A stretch of 64,000 nucleotides of DNA, taken from Tribonema minus (Eukaryota > Sar > Xanthophyceae > Tribonematales > Tribonemataceae). The notes under the pieces were generated by a model. That model was not told the DNA's origin, searched no databases, and saw nothing but the letters and a program-made list of their open reading frames with translations. The stretch spans positions 310,001-374,000 of the forward strand of contig JAFCMP010000020.1 in NCBI GenBank assembly GCA_017506865.1, given 5' to 3'. Of the stretch, positions 33,201-44,500 are shown one piece after another. The first letter of the stretch is position 1, and the number at the start of each line of letters is the position of its first letter. The position numbers and the translations under genes are program-made.

Positions 33201-36126
33201 AAGTTGATGAACACTGCAGCATTGAAGCTGTATCAGCCAGTGCGGCAGATGCAAAGATAAGGCCTGCATGGGTGCATAAAATACTATTTTGTACATTATC
33301 GTGGCACAGCAGCAAAGGACAATCATGATGGTGGCGCCACACGCACATTCATTTTGTGACATGTTATTTGACCGATGATGTTGCGCTGGCAATATCGCAA
33401 CATGCGTGTTACTTGAATGGCCATTGCCATATTGGGTTCTGTGAATTGCTGCTGCAGCGGTCTGCTTGGTGTGGACCGAACATGCATGAGTGAATGAGCC
33501 TCCATAGCATTGCAATGTGTCCATGATGGCTTTCTGCTTTGCAGCACGCTCCAACCCAATGCTGTTGATGGTACTACCGCTGGCAGCAATTTAGAGCCGT
33601 GGATGTCAGGTTCATTCACGCTATATCATTTAAAACATTTGAGTATGATATTTTACATACAGATAGCATGCGCGCAGTTTGCAAAAAATTTCTCTACGCC
33701 ACGTTCACCAAGGTCAAATACCTCAATGCGCGCATCACCATTCCGAATTGGCAACTTCAGAGTAAACATTTGCCATACATTTGAGTATGTTAATTTTACA
33801 TACAGATAGCATGAGCGTAGTTTTCAACGTGTTTCCCTACGTCACGTTCACCAAGGTGAAACACTTCAATGCGTGCATCACTTCCGGATCGGCAACTTCA
33901 CCTTCAAGTTGAACATTTGCCATACGTCACACGGTTTTCAGCAGTATGTAGAAGAATAACCCCTCCCACGCAGTCAAAGACGGGGAAAATGAATATTATG
34001 AGCCCATGTTGCAATGCCTACGTGAACTGAAAATCATGCCCCAGCTATGCAGTAATGCAACATCAAGTCAAGCGGGCAAGCAAAATTTGCACTTGCCTGC
34101 CATGTTGAATCGCCCAGCTTCCCCTTGAGCTTCTCCTTCACATTCTTGACGAAGTGCCACTCGCAGATGAGGTGCACTGTTCCTGGCCAGGAAAGCCCCA
34201 TGGCAGCTTCCGCAGCAAAATCCCTGCAATGGAGGTGAAAAGCAGATGTTGCATGCGCATGTGAGACGGCTGTGCGCAAGGCGGGCTACTGGGCACACTG
34301 ACAATGATATCATTGACATCCCCACCATAATTCGCACACCTGTCTGTGAAGCACACACGAGGGTGCTTGCCGTCCACCATTTTCACGTAGTGGTCAAAGA
34401 ACCACATGAATGCCTCTGTGTCCTCCTTGTCCAAGACTGCCTGGCAGAAGAGTCGTGTCCTGTACACCAAGAGCGCCGCAGTGAGTCGCAGTGAGAAAAT
34501 GAATGCATCGCTCAGCAACATGCAGTCAATTGTTAAGAACAGTGAAAAAGCAGTGTAGTCCATCAGCATTTGGCAGCTATACAGTATCGCTGACTGCCAT
34601 GTCAATCACTGCAGTTTGGTGACGGCATGCATTCAGCATTATTACATACTGCTCACTTGCTCTCGCCGTTCACTCCAACGATCACGCTCAGTGGCAGGCC
34701 ATACTTGGTGGTGCCAAAAGTGCAGTCCTGCACAGGCGGCACAAAAGCATAGAAGTTGAGCGGAACATGATGTGTTGTCATTTCGTCATACAGCGATAAT
34801 TTCCTATGAGCCGTTGATGACCACCTCCATCATGGTGTGCGAATGTAGCTGAGCCAAATCATTTGGGCAAATATGAGTTTCAGTATGCACACTGTGACCG
34901 CATTGGTGCTGGGTTTTCCAGAGGCAGCTGCTGATCAAGTAGTAAGCGATGACAATGACACGGTGACACCAGTCAATTGCAGCGCACTGGCAATTACATA
35001 CAGTACATCGTCAAAATATTCAGACCATGGGGTGGCAAGAGGGACAAAGTATACTGCCTTAAGACTAGGTACGTCATGATGCTGCATGAGTTGAGTGCAG
35101 CAGCCATTGAAGCATCACCGGTGCAGTAACAGCAGCATACCTGTTGGACTACATCTAGGCCAAAGTCCTTAGCGGCTCGACCTGCTCCTGAGTAGCCCAA
35201 AAAGCGCGCCTGAACGTGCAGTCCTCCTGAAGGTCGTATGATGCGTATCCTCCGTTGGCCTTCACCTCGCAGAGCGCTGCGGATGAACTCTTTGCTATCA
35301 CCCTTGGTGAATGCAATGCGTGCTCTGACGTCAGCTTTTGTGTTGTTCAGCAGGGCGAGAGCTGATTGATCAAAAACCGCTGTGAAGTCACCGCCGAAAT
35401 GATGAGTCACGACAGTCTGCTGAAGCACCTTGCCACTCATAGTTGGTGCGGCACTCCAGTTCCTGACGTTCTGGATGATGTCATCTGTGAGGTCTTCCCT
35501 GGTGATGATGCGACCTGTATTACCAGGTGGCGCCACCGGTTCAGTCATGGCACTCAGCGCGTGATTGTGGCCCTCGTGGAATGATGTGAGTTGGGAAATT
35601 GCCCATGGTGGCTCGTGGCTGGCATTCTGGCATGAGTTCTCATCTGGTGCTATGTGCTGCTCCTTTGACACTGACTGTTGTCTGAGCTTTACAAGCCACT
35701 TGCACTCGCACTTGATGCATGTGCTTGCGACTGCACGACGCTGCGCTTCTGGGTGCGTCTCTGAGCGCTTGCGAGGTGGTTTGTCAGCACAATGGCAGAT
35801 AATCCAGAACAGAGGAGGGCTGCGTTGTTTGCTCTTGCAGTATACCTTGAAGCCAGCACTGGCAGCATACGTCTGCACCGCATCGATGGCATGCTGCCGG
35901 GTTGCAAACAGCCTGCTGTTGAGGTCAGCACAGACCTGAAAATGGCGAGGCAGAAAACAGCAAAGCTATCAGGCAGGGATGCTGTACAGATCAACGCAAG
36001 TATTGCATTACAGACAGGTATATACACTCTTTAACAGAGGAACCAGACACGTACCTCAGCGTCTGTCACGTTGTGGACCGCAGCAGTCTGTAACGAAGGC
36101 GCTGACAGCTCCTGGAGCTGTTCCAT
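30298..36126 (-). CDS. MULE transposase with FAR1-like, DDE, SWIM and PDZ-like domains, 7 exons, about 1188 aa
   Basis: Exons on the minus strand: 36126-36055, 35935-35141, 34727-34657, 34459-34340, 34223-34097, 33168-32640 and 32150-30298. All join in phase; the fifth intron needs a GC donor (CAG|gcaagt). Exon 2 has the FAR1-type start (SRLFATRQHAIDAVQTYAAS) and a zinc-ligand region (CIKCECKW, then HNH). The catalytic triad is complete: D in DCTFGTTKYGLPL, D in CFTDRDFAAEAAM and E in GINSTQRCEGYF. HLICEWHFVKNV is the usual MULE motif. The SWIM finger reads CTCLETMRTGMLCRH. Next comes a PDZ-like domain (LGVELGF, then RIHVGDSVTAIDGRRLQG), then imperfect Ala-rich repeats with LVRSLDAAPAT, and a basic KKKKT end. 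FAR1, DDE and SWIM are usual for MULEs; PDZ is not. The frame is intact, so the element may be, or may recently have been, active. Confidence 0.88.
33639..33935. repeat. Tandem duplication of about 145 bp in a transposase intron
   Basis: The unit catttgagtatgatatttta to aacatttgccatac occurs at 33639-33780 and 33778-33930 with about 85% identity by eye. Each contains cacgttcaccaaggt. It lies in the intron between transposase exons 5 and 6. Confidence 0.75.
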
Positions 36127-36419
36127 CTCAGGATCTGTGGCGCCACAACAGGAACTGAATTCAGCAAAAGCGAATACGTGTTGTGCTCACGCAGGATTCA
36201 AGCGCATACTTATAAATGTACGTAACTTGATGCGTTGCTTGGTGCTGTGTGCTACACTCAATGGTGCACAAGCAACTTGTCCAACGTGAACACACAGACA
36301 AGCAGTAGTGCGGCAACGACAGTTGGCGCAGTGAGAGGTGCATTTCGCGTGACGCCGCACCTGGAGAGCTGTGGCGGTCGCCAAGGCCTCAAAAGTTGTC
36401 AGTGTATCAAGCTCTGCAA

Positions 36420-36590
36420 GCCTCGCCCCATCCGCCAACGCTCTGCTGGTGTAGTAGCTGTCGTACGCCACCAGGGCGCTTTGCTGGGCACAATGAGTGT
36501 CTCTTCGGGTGCGACAGCAGCGCAGTTCTCAGCGGATGACGTGGCCTACCTGGCCCACGAGATATTTGGGCCAGGCTGGCCCAAATATGG
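36420..36590 (-). repeat. Right terminal inverted repeat of the MULE
   Basis: This is the reverse complement of 27467-27648. It lies about 290 bp upstream of the transposase ATG, so it may hold the promoter. Confidence 0.85.
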
Positions 36591-37191
36591 GCTTCGGTAT
36601 TCTAAGGGGATTGTCAAACCCTAGCCCTAGGAGCTTCTAAACAGATTCACTTGTCTGGTTGGCTGGAAAGCAAGACTGAGAGCTTCCTCCCACCCACATC
36701 CTGGGCCGGCCGTCTACATAGGCTGGCTAGGGTCACCAACATCAGGCAATCTATGCATGACATTCTGTGTGACATTCATCCAGTATCACTCCTACATGAA
36801 TCATCCCCCTGGTCAGCATGCATGTTGTATGTTAAAAAGCGACATACAGCACATGTGCTTAAAAGCAAGAGTTTGTGTTGGCAAGAAGTGTGGTGTGCAA
36901 GCTTTAGCATATGCATATGCACTGCCGCATAATATGCAGTATCCTTGACTTTCATGAGCGACCTTGACAGCCCCTCCCTACCAGTAGCTATAGCGTGCGG
37001 CAACTTTACGTGACCGTGCTTTGCAGGGTGACTTCTTCTTCAGTAGCAAGTCCACCTGATGGTATTAATCAGGTCTGCATCTGCACTTATGATCTTGTAT
37101 TTATAGCAGCCCCAAGGTGGGCTTGATGCGTTGGATAAGAATGCAAAAAACTAAAATCGGACGGGCCCTTAGAGCCCTGCGTTGCAGGCTT
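36591..37191. other. Spacer between the MULE and the outer right arm
   Basis: There is no gene. The corresponding left spacer (27299-27466) is shorter and not alike, so the inner and outer inverted repeats are separate layers. Confidence 0.5.
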
Positions 37192-37955
37192 GTACTTTTA
37201 TTATATTCCACTTGTGGCTGTGGAAATGCCATGTTGTAGGTGTGTCGCCTTGTTCTCACTCTTGGATGTAGCATGCAAAGCTTGCACGCCACACCCCGCC
37301 CCCCACATCACCCCCAACAAAGCACCCGCAAGCGACTGTCCCCCACATACTAGCAGGGATACCAAACAAAGCTACAAGACTCTCCCCCCACAGACAGACC
37401 CGTCTTAGGGCCACCCAGCTCCACGCAGACTCCATCTCAAAGTTTTCATGCAGGCCAAGGTCACCATAATGGGCCCTGAACTGGAGATTGTGGCTATCTA
37501 CGTGAACCCCGATATCATAAAGATAAGCAGAGGGAGTCACTGGGCGCCAGGCGCTGACGCTAGAAAGAAAGGCTATATAACTAAGCAAAGCATCGCCTCC
37601 TTGATGAGCGGGACGGTGGTTCACCGGGCCTCCCATATCACCCCCAACAAAGCATCCGCAAGCGACTGTCCCCCACACACTAGCAGGGATACCAAACAAA
37701 GCTGCAAGACTCTCCCCCCACAGACAGACCCTTCTAAGGGCCACCCAGCTCCACGCAGACTCCATCTCAAAGTTTTCATGCAGGCCAAGGTCACCATGAT
37801 GGGCCCTGAACTGGAGATTGTGGCTATCTACGTGAACCCCGATATCATAGAGATAAGCAGAGGGAGTCACTGGGCGCCAGGCGCTGACGCTAGAGAGAAA
37901 GGCTATATAACTAAGTAAAGCATCGCCTCCTTGATGAGCGAGGTCACGGCTCACC
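37192..37955 (-). repeat. Right arm of the outer inverted repeat, with 330-bp tandem units
   Basis: This is the reverse complement of 26681-27298, extended by a further half unit. In the minus frame it is open across all units (part of a 321-codon frame ending at 37256) and reads the same 110-residue repeat as the left arm. Unit-to-unit changes are often silent in this frame (CTC/CTT twice, TTA/TTG, CTT/CTA, AGG/CGG, GGA/GGG), with few replacements (H/Y, A/V, V/M). It ends about 600 bp upstream of the alcohol dehydrogenase ATG. Confidence 0.85.
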
Positions 37956-38562
37956 GCAGGCTGCAAGCCTGACAAGATATTGCCATTTACCGCTGCGAGT
38001 AACTTGTGGTTGGTGCCGTGGCGTGCAGCCGACTCCGCTTGCTCTCCAAGCACGCCAAGCCGCTCCCTGTCCCTCCTCCGCACGCCAGCCAGGGCTTCCG
38101 AGACACCACCACACGTTTGAAGTTCTCTCGAAGGGGCTACGCACGCTGGCATCACCTGGGGGCCGCTGGTGCTAGCTCCTGCAAGCCCTGCAGCCCAGCC
38201 CACCCACCAAACCAGCCGCATTCGCTGCCACGCCTTTCGGCGTTAACGAGCTTGGGACGCTGCCTGTGTTCAGTTGTACTTGTACTAGACTCATGGGGGG
38301 CAGACACAGCGGCACCCAGTCTGAGCCACACCTATCGTAGCCGATGTCTCCATCTCTTGAGCGAAATGCACTGTATGTGTCAGGTCTGCATACTGGCCGA
38401 CTGCCGCGGCTACAGAAGATGATCCGATCATTGCGTCATCTGACGTGCATCCTGTCTGGCCGAGAATTTCGGATCTGTCCTTTGCTCTGCTCGCTGCTGT
38501 CGGGATACACATCCAACAGCCAGTGATAGCGGAGCGGCTGACATCCAGTTGGAAAGTCAGCG

Positions 38563-41500
38563 ATGGCGCAAGCAAAGATGATCGCTGCTGTGGTGACAGA
38601 GCCCAACAAGCTGGTGTTTGAGGAGAGGGCGATCCCGGAACCGAAGCAGGACGAGGTCGTGATACAAGTGAAGGTCAGTCGAAGAAGTGCGCGCGGTGTG
38701 CACCATGAATGCAAGCGCAGGCAGCTCCGCCTGATCTGATATTCACTGTATATCCCTCATTCGCTTATAGGATGTCTCGTTGCTTAGTACATCAATTTAT
38801 GCGACTTCTGACGCCTCAATTGTGCTGGCCCTCCCTTCCATGCTGCAGGCGACGGGACTGTGCCACAGTGACTGCTTCGCAATGACAGGTAAGCTGCTGC
38901 CAGCAGCAAACTGCTTGAAGTCTGACCCACACCTGCTTCATGCCGGCCGTTCTGTCAGATTCTGCGATCGATTGATCATGTTTTCAGGGCGACCGACGTT
39001 CCGAGGCACATGCGTGCAGCGCCATGTATGATTGCACTGTGATGTTGGTTGGTGAGCAGTGCGCAAACATCGGCGACAGCTTGCCGCAGTGCTACGAAGT
39101 GCTTGGTGCATGTCAGTTACAGCTGCACTCATATTTCTGCTTGACTGTTTGCCTCTGGCAGCTGGATTTCCCGGCATCAAGCTGCCGCTCGTACCTGGCC
39201 ATGAGGTGAAAAGCTGCTCAAAATGTTGCAGTACTTATGTAGTAACACTTACCAGTACTAGTAACACTTACTTTGTGTGCACATCAAGTTCACATTTGAC
39301 ATTCATTATGATCTGTATACCTTTGAAGTGCAGCATAGCTCCAGACTATAGCCCTGTATTGAATACATATAAACTTCGAAGAGTATGAGTTGAAGGATGA
39401 TGGTAAGATGACAAGCCTGATCAAAGGTGCAAACACAAGGTTACTTCATGCAGCCCTGGCAAATGGGCGCAAACCCCGGGGCACTTGCAAGTGGTAGCGT
39501 TGTGCCCTTCCTGGGTGTTTGAGTTATTATGCAAGCAAGCGCAAGCAAGTGCGCGATACCTTTGCTTCACTCGGACTGCTCTGGCAATCACGAGTTCAGC
39601 CGGTCCCATGACGTGATGTCAGTGCAAACATTCCCCGTAGCAGCGAAGTGAAACACGATCATGATGCTGCTTGCAGTGGAGCGCAGCGGAGCACTGCTGC
39701 AGTCAGAGATGATGACTCGGAGGTGCGGCTTCTCCACTGAGCTGTAGTCAAGTGCGCCCGCAGCGGCAGCGGCATCGCGGGGATTCAACGCCAGCATTTG
39801 GAGGTTTGCACAGCGTGTGCGGTACGTATACTTCGAAGTACATGCGGCTGTGCTTGGATTTATAGAGCGGCGACGCACCTATTGACGCGGAGCGCACGAT
39901 GTACACTTGAAGTACGCGCGTCAACTGTGATGGCGCACCACATTTTATGTGTGTATCGTCTGTCTGAACAGAGGGCACTGCGATCCTCCTTTGGCGATAC
40001 ATACCCATACCTCTTGCCTGTTCGGTGAACGCCCTGTGGCAGCTTGAACTTCCGTGGCTGCGCGACGGCGGCGACGCGCATGAGCACTGACGCCTGGCGA
40101 GATGCACAACCTTGTAGGAAGAGTGCCGCCACTCTCTCTGGGCTCTACGAGCACTGTGATCGGCAGCGGCTAGCGCAACTGCTAATGCATGAGGACATGC
40201 GCGACCATGTAGAGACAGCGCGCGCAACTTCATTGCGATGACGGCACCATGCTAGTGGCCTCCCGCTGCTCATTACTCATTGTGCGCTGCTCATTGTGCG
40301 CTGCGAATGGCAGGTAGCTGGGGTGATTGTGGCAGTTGGCCCGGGCCACCGGACAGCGGGCTGGAAGGAGGGTGACCACGTGGGCGTGGGCTGGCTTGGA
40401 ACCTGCTGCAACGAGCCAGTGGTGAGTCTTTTGTTGAAGTATGTGGGTGTTGAAGTTTAAACCAATCATGTCGGCGTGGGCTGGCTTGGAACCTGCTGCA
40501 ACGTGCCAGTGGTGAGTCTGTTGTTCAAGTTGAAGTGAGTCTGGTTTTGAAGTGAGTCTGTTGTGAAGTCTGTGGGTGTTGAGGTGAAATGGGGTGACGA
40601 CCACGGTCGCGTGGGCTAGCTTCCTGCAACAAGCCAGTGGTAAGTCTGGTGTTGAAGGGTCTGTTGTGGAGGTACAGGGCTGTTGAAGTTGAAGTCACAG
40701 GCATGACGGCAGGCGTCTTGATCGCAGCCACGTACCAGCGAACGTGCACAGTCGCGCGCTGTTGCAATGAGTTAGTGGTGAGTCTATTTGTGTTGTAGCA
40801 CTTGAGGCAATTGCAGCTGAAAGTGCAGCTGCGAATCGCGTTGTCGTGGCATGGCTTTAGACGCCTTGCGAAGTGAGCCATCGGTGGGTCATCTGTTGAA
40901 GTTTGTGGCCTGAAGTTGGCACCTCATGTAAGTGTTGTTGCAGTTGGAGACCTCTGAAGGTGAAGGTGCATTCGCCATGCGCCATGAAGGCATGCAGAGT
41001 ACACATGAACTTCAAATTGCGCCGGAGGTACTGTTATTGAGGTACCATTGCCTGTGTGTTTTGACATGGATCACGCGGTTGTTAGAGCTCAGCTGCTGCG
41101 CACCACTCAACGCAAATAGAGTGCAGAGTTCGCGCGTGGGCACACGCATCGTGCCACCAGCCTGAGTGCTGCCACCGACATCATCCTATACATACTTCCA
41201 AGTTTTATTTATAAATGGTACACTCAGAGCAGCGCGTCCTGCAGCAAACCTTCGATTTTGACAAGTTGTGTTCGCTGATCAACTTGAGCACTGCCGTGAT
41301 GTGGCTCAGCAACATCGAATGCGCGCTGGCAGAGACAGTTGACGAACGTAGGACAGCTGCGGTGCACGCATGCTGCGGCAGTGGCCCTGCGCACGCGTGC
41401 GTCTGTAATAGGCCGTGGGGCAGGATGTGAGCATTGTCGTGAGAACGTCTCAGCAGTGCAGGCGTGCAGGCCCCTGGAAAGTCCAGAGCGCTGATCAGCC

Positions 41501-44500
41501 GCGCGTTTCGCGAGCAACACAACTGCTGTGCGCATACGTCGGCAGCACATGCGTGCACACAACGCTGTGCGGGTTGGGTGTTTAGAGAGTGGCATGATCT
41601 ACACACGTTCATCCGCAGTGCCGCGCTTGCTTGCGGGGATGGCATCGTGGCACTGACTTGGGCAAGTATATACTTAGGTACAGGCCTCGTGTGTGCCGCC
41701 GGGTGCATACCTTTCACTGAGAGCAGGCGCGGAGTGGCGATGGTTCAGCTGTACCGCTTTCGACGCCTAGGATCAATCCCTGATTGTGCCCGCTTCACGG
41801 AATACCCACATTCACATTGCCCAAGCCTGCATGCGGTATGAGGTCGTAGTGAGGCATAGTCGTCATTGCAAGCTACCCTATGTGCAGATGCTCATGAGGA
41901 GGATGCCACTCTGTGATGCCCTGTCATACTTTCTGTACCCTGTCTCTTGTCAACATGTCACATGAGCGTGTGCTGAGCCACAAGCGTCACTTGCAAGCAG
42001 TCACGCGCCAACTACCAATCCGATGCGAGCAGCACCAATATCCACCAATGACGCTGGTCGCGCTTGTCAGCTCTCACCGTCTCAACGCTCAACTCTACGC
42101 GCTCGCTCGCTGCTGCAGTGCGAGGCGTGCACTGCGGGCGACTTCATCACCTGCCCGAAGATCCGCGTCACCGGCATCCACAACGACGGCGGTTACGCCA
42201 CGTACATGGTGAGCGCTGTGACATAGCACTGGGTCGTGCGCGGCAGCACGCTGCGTCAAGCAGCGCGCAGTGCACCTCTGGTCAGAGTATCTGGCAGTCT
42301 TGATGCTGCGTCAAGCAGCGCGCAGTGCACCTCTGGTCAGAGTAGCAGGCTGTGATGGATCATCATGTTGGGGCTGATGTGAGCACTACGGCACTCGTGT
42401 CGGGAAAGCCGGCCACGCTTGGGGTTAGGGTCAGGGTGAACCTGGCATAACCCGAACCCTTGCGATCACCCTAACCGGAACGCTATGCCGTACTGCCAAG
42501 CGGCAGTGGGCTGGCACATGAAGTTGCCGCGTGGGCATGCCATCTCGTGCGTGCGCGTGCCCGAGGGCATGGACTTCGCGCTCCTCGCCACACTTGCGGA
42601 ACCAGTGAAATTATCATGCGCACGCTGGGAGAATGCACAGCCTTCACACACCTTGACCTCAAGTACTTGAAGTTTTCATGAAAATCGCCCTGCCCGTTGG
42701 TGAAGGTGGCGCGCGGCGACTCGTGCGCGCGCATGCCCGAGGGCATGGACTTCACTCTCCTCGCCACACTTGCGGACCACCTGTACTTTTCATGCGCAAG
42801 CTGGGAGCGCACGGCCTTGACACGCCTTTCCTGTACATCACTGATGCGCACATGACTGATGCGCAACCATTGATGAAATGCCTTGCTATCATTGAAGGTG
42901 GCGCGCGGCGACTCCTGCGCGCGCATGCCCGAGGGCATGGACTTTACGCAGGCCGCGCCGCTGTGCTGCGCCGGCGTGACGGTCTTCAACGCCCTGCGCC
43001 ACAACGTGCGGCCCGCGGGCGCCCTCGTGGCGGTGCAGGTACGCGCAACAGCGTGTTTATTTTTCTCACTGCACCCAAATGTTTGGGTGTGGAGCTCTCC
43101 CTCAAATCACTTCAGACCACATGTGTGGGACAACCCAGTGACAGGTGTTACTGATGCCTCATCGCTCAAATGGCTGTTGTTGATCACTTCGGTTGAAGCG
43201 TAGTTGAAGTGTCTCGCTCGCTGCTGCAGTGCGTGTGTAGGGAAAAAATTCAAAAGATGGTAGAGCTCCAGGTGACAAGGTGTGGTTGGCCGCCAGTGCC
43301 TTCCACCAATAACTGTGGTCGCCGCTGCTGCAGCGATTGGGCACGAGTCAAACAGTGCCACCATATCCACATGATATTTTGCAGCAAAGTCGATCACATT
43401 GATGAAGTGTTCTTGCTTGCTGCTGTGGTGCGTGAGCCACTGCTCAGGCGCTGCGGCGCCTGCTCTGATGGTTGGGTATGTATGCGAGGTCTGAGCGCTG
43501 CCATCGGCGCGCACCGATACCTGCCTACTACTGCAGTGCAATATGCACAGTCAATCCTTACAGCAAGCAGCGTACAACATTCTTTCTTGGCTGCTGGCAG
43601 GCTGTTCATTACCAAACCATGTTCTCTGCGTTCTGATGCAACTACTGTAGTGAACAGCAATCATAAGCACGCGTAACGACAGTTTCTGCTCGCTTCTCAC
43701 TTGCCATTCTACTCAGCGAAACGCGCAACAGCATGACGCAGTAGGCCCTCAGTCAAAGTACCTCCATCGTGTCTGCATGCGTGAAGTTATGTACTGTCTG
43801 GTCCACGTCGGCATGGTTTTCACATACACACTATTTGCCTCAATTGCACAGTATTTGTCAGCAGCACTCGCATTTTGTCCGTTTGTTTGCACTACCTAGG
43901 GTTTTCTGCTCACGCCAAACTGGCTTCCACACACACACTGTTTGCCTTGTTTGCAGGGCATTGGTGGGTTGGGCCACCTGGGCATCCAGTATGCCTCCAA
44001 AATGGGCTACCGCGTCGTTGCCGTCAGCCGTGGCAATGCCAAGACGGAGCTTGCAATGAGCCTTGGGGCACACCACTACATCGGTATGAATCGCTTGGCA
44101 CTGCTGGCCCACAGCCCATGTGCGAATATCACGGACCATGCTTCCATCTTACAGCATATATTTATCAAAAGTTCTCCTGCAAGTGTTGATGACGAGAGTC
44201 CATAGTACTTGTATACATATCCGCAGTGTCACGAAGGGCTTGCCATCACTGCAGGCTCACACCTCATGAAAATATGTAGCCCTGCGATTGCAAGACTCTC
44301 AGCCGATCCCCTCATGCACCAGCACGCTGCTCGTCACTGCGTGCCGCTCGCGCATCGCAAACATCACATCAGTCGCAGACTCCACTACTGCACGAACCTC
44401 TTCACGCATCACGGTGCTCGCCAACGGTCACAAGCTCGCCGCCGTTTGCGTGATCGCCGTCGCTTGCGCACAGCACGCAGCTAAAAACCCGTGTCACCGC

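Larger units (their letters stand above)
27467..36590. mobile_element. MULE-type DNA transposon with about 170-bp terminal inverted repeats
   Basis: The left terminal repeat (27467-27648) and right terminal repeat (36420-36590) are near-identical in reverse complement. Each begins with a palindromic end, atatttgggccagcctggcc followed by caaatat. The left copy has an extra block of about 10 bp. Between them lie a complete transposase on the minus strand and, downstream of it, a choline kinase gene fragment. The octamer ggtattct occurs 1-2 bp outside the left end (27458-27465) and 5 bp outside the right end (36596-36603). This is a possible target duplication, although the right copy is displaced. 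The element sits between two outer 330-bp-unit arms and may have inserted into, or form part of, that older structure. Confidence 0.8.

Noticed and set aside
37448-37918. Plus-strand frame with PNKASASDCPPHTSRDTKQS
   Set aside because: It is open only because the 330-bp unit is a multiple of three. The opposite frame shows the silent-change pattern, so that frame is preferred.
42420-42480. Telomere-like gggttaggg and ccctaac words (also near 6140 and 12370)
   Set aside because: These are single or broken copies, not an array; too short to be an interstitial telomere.
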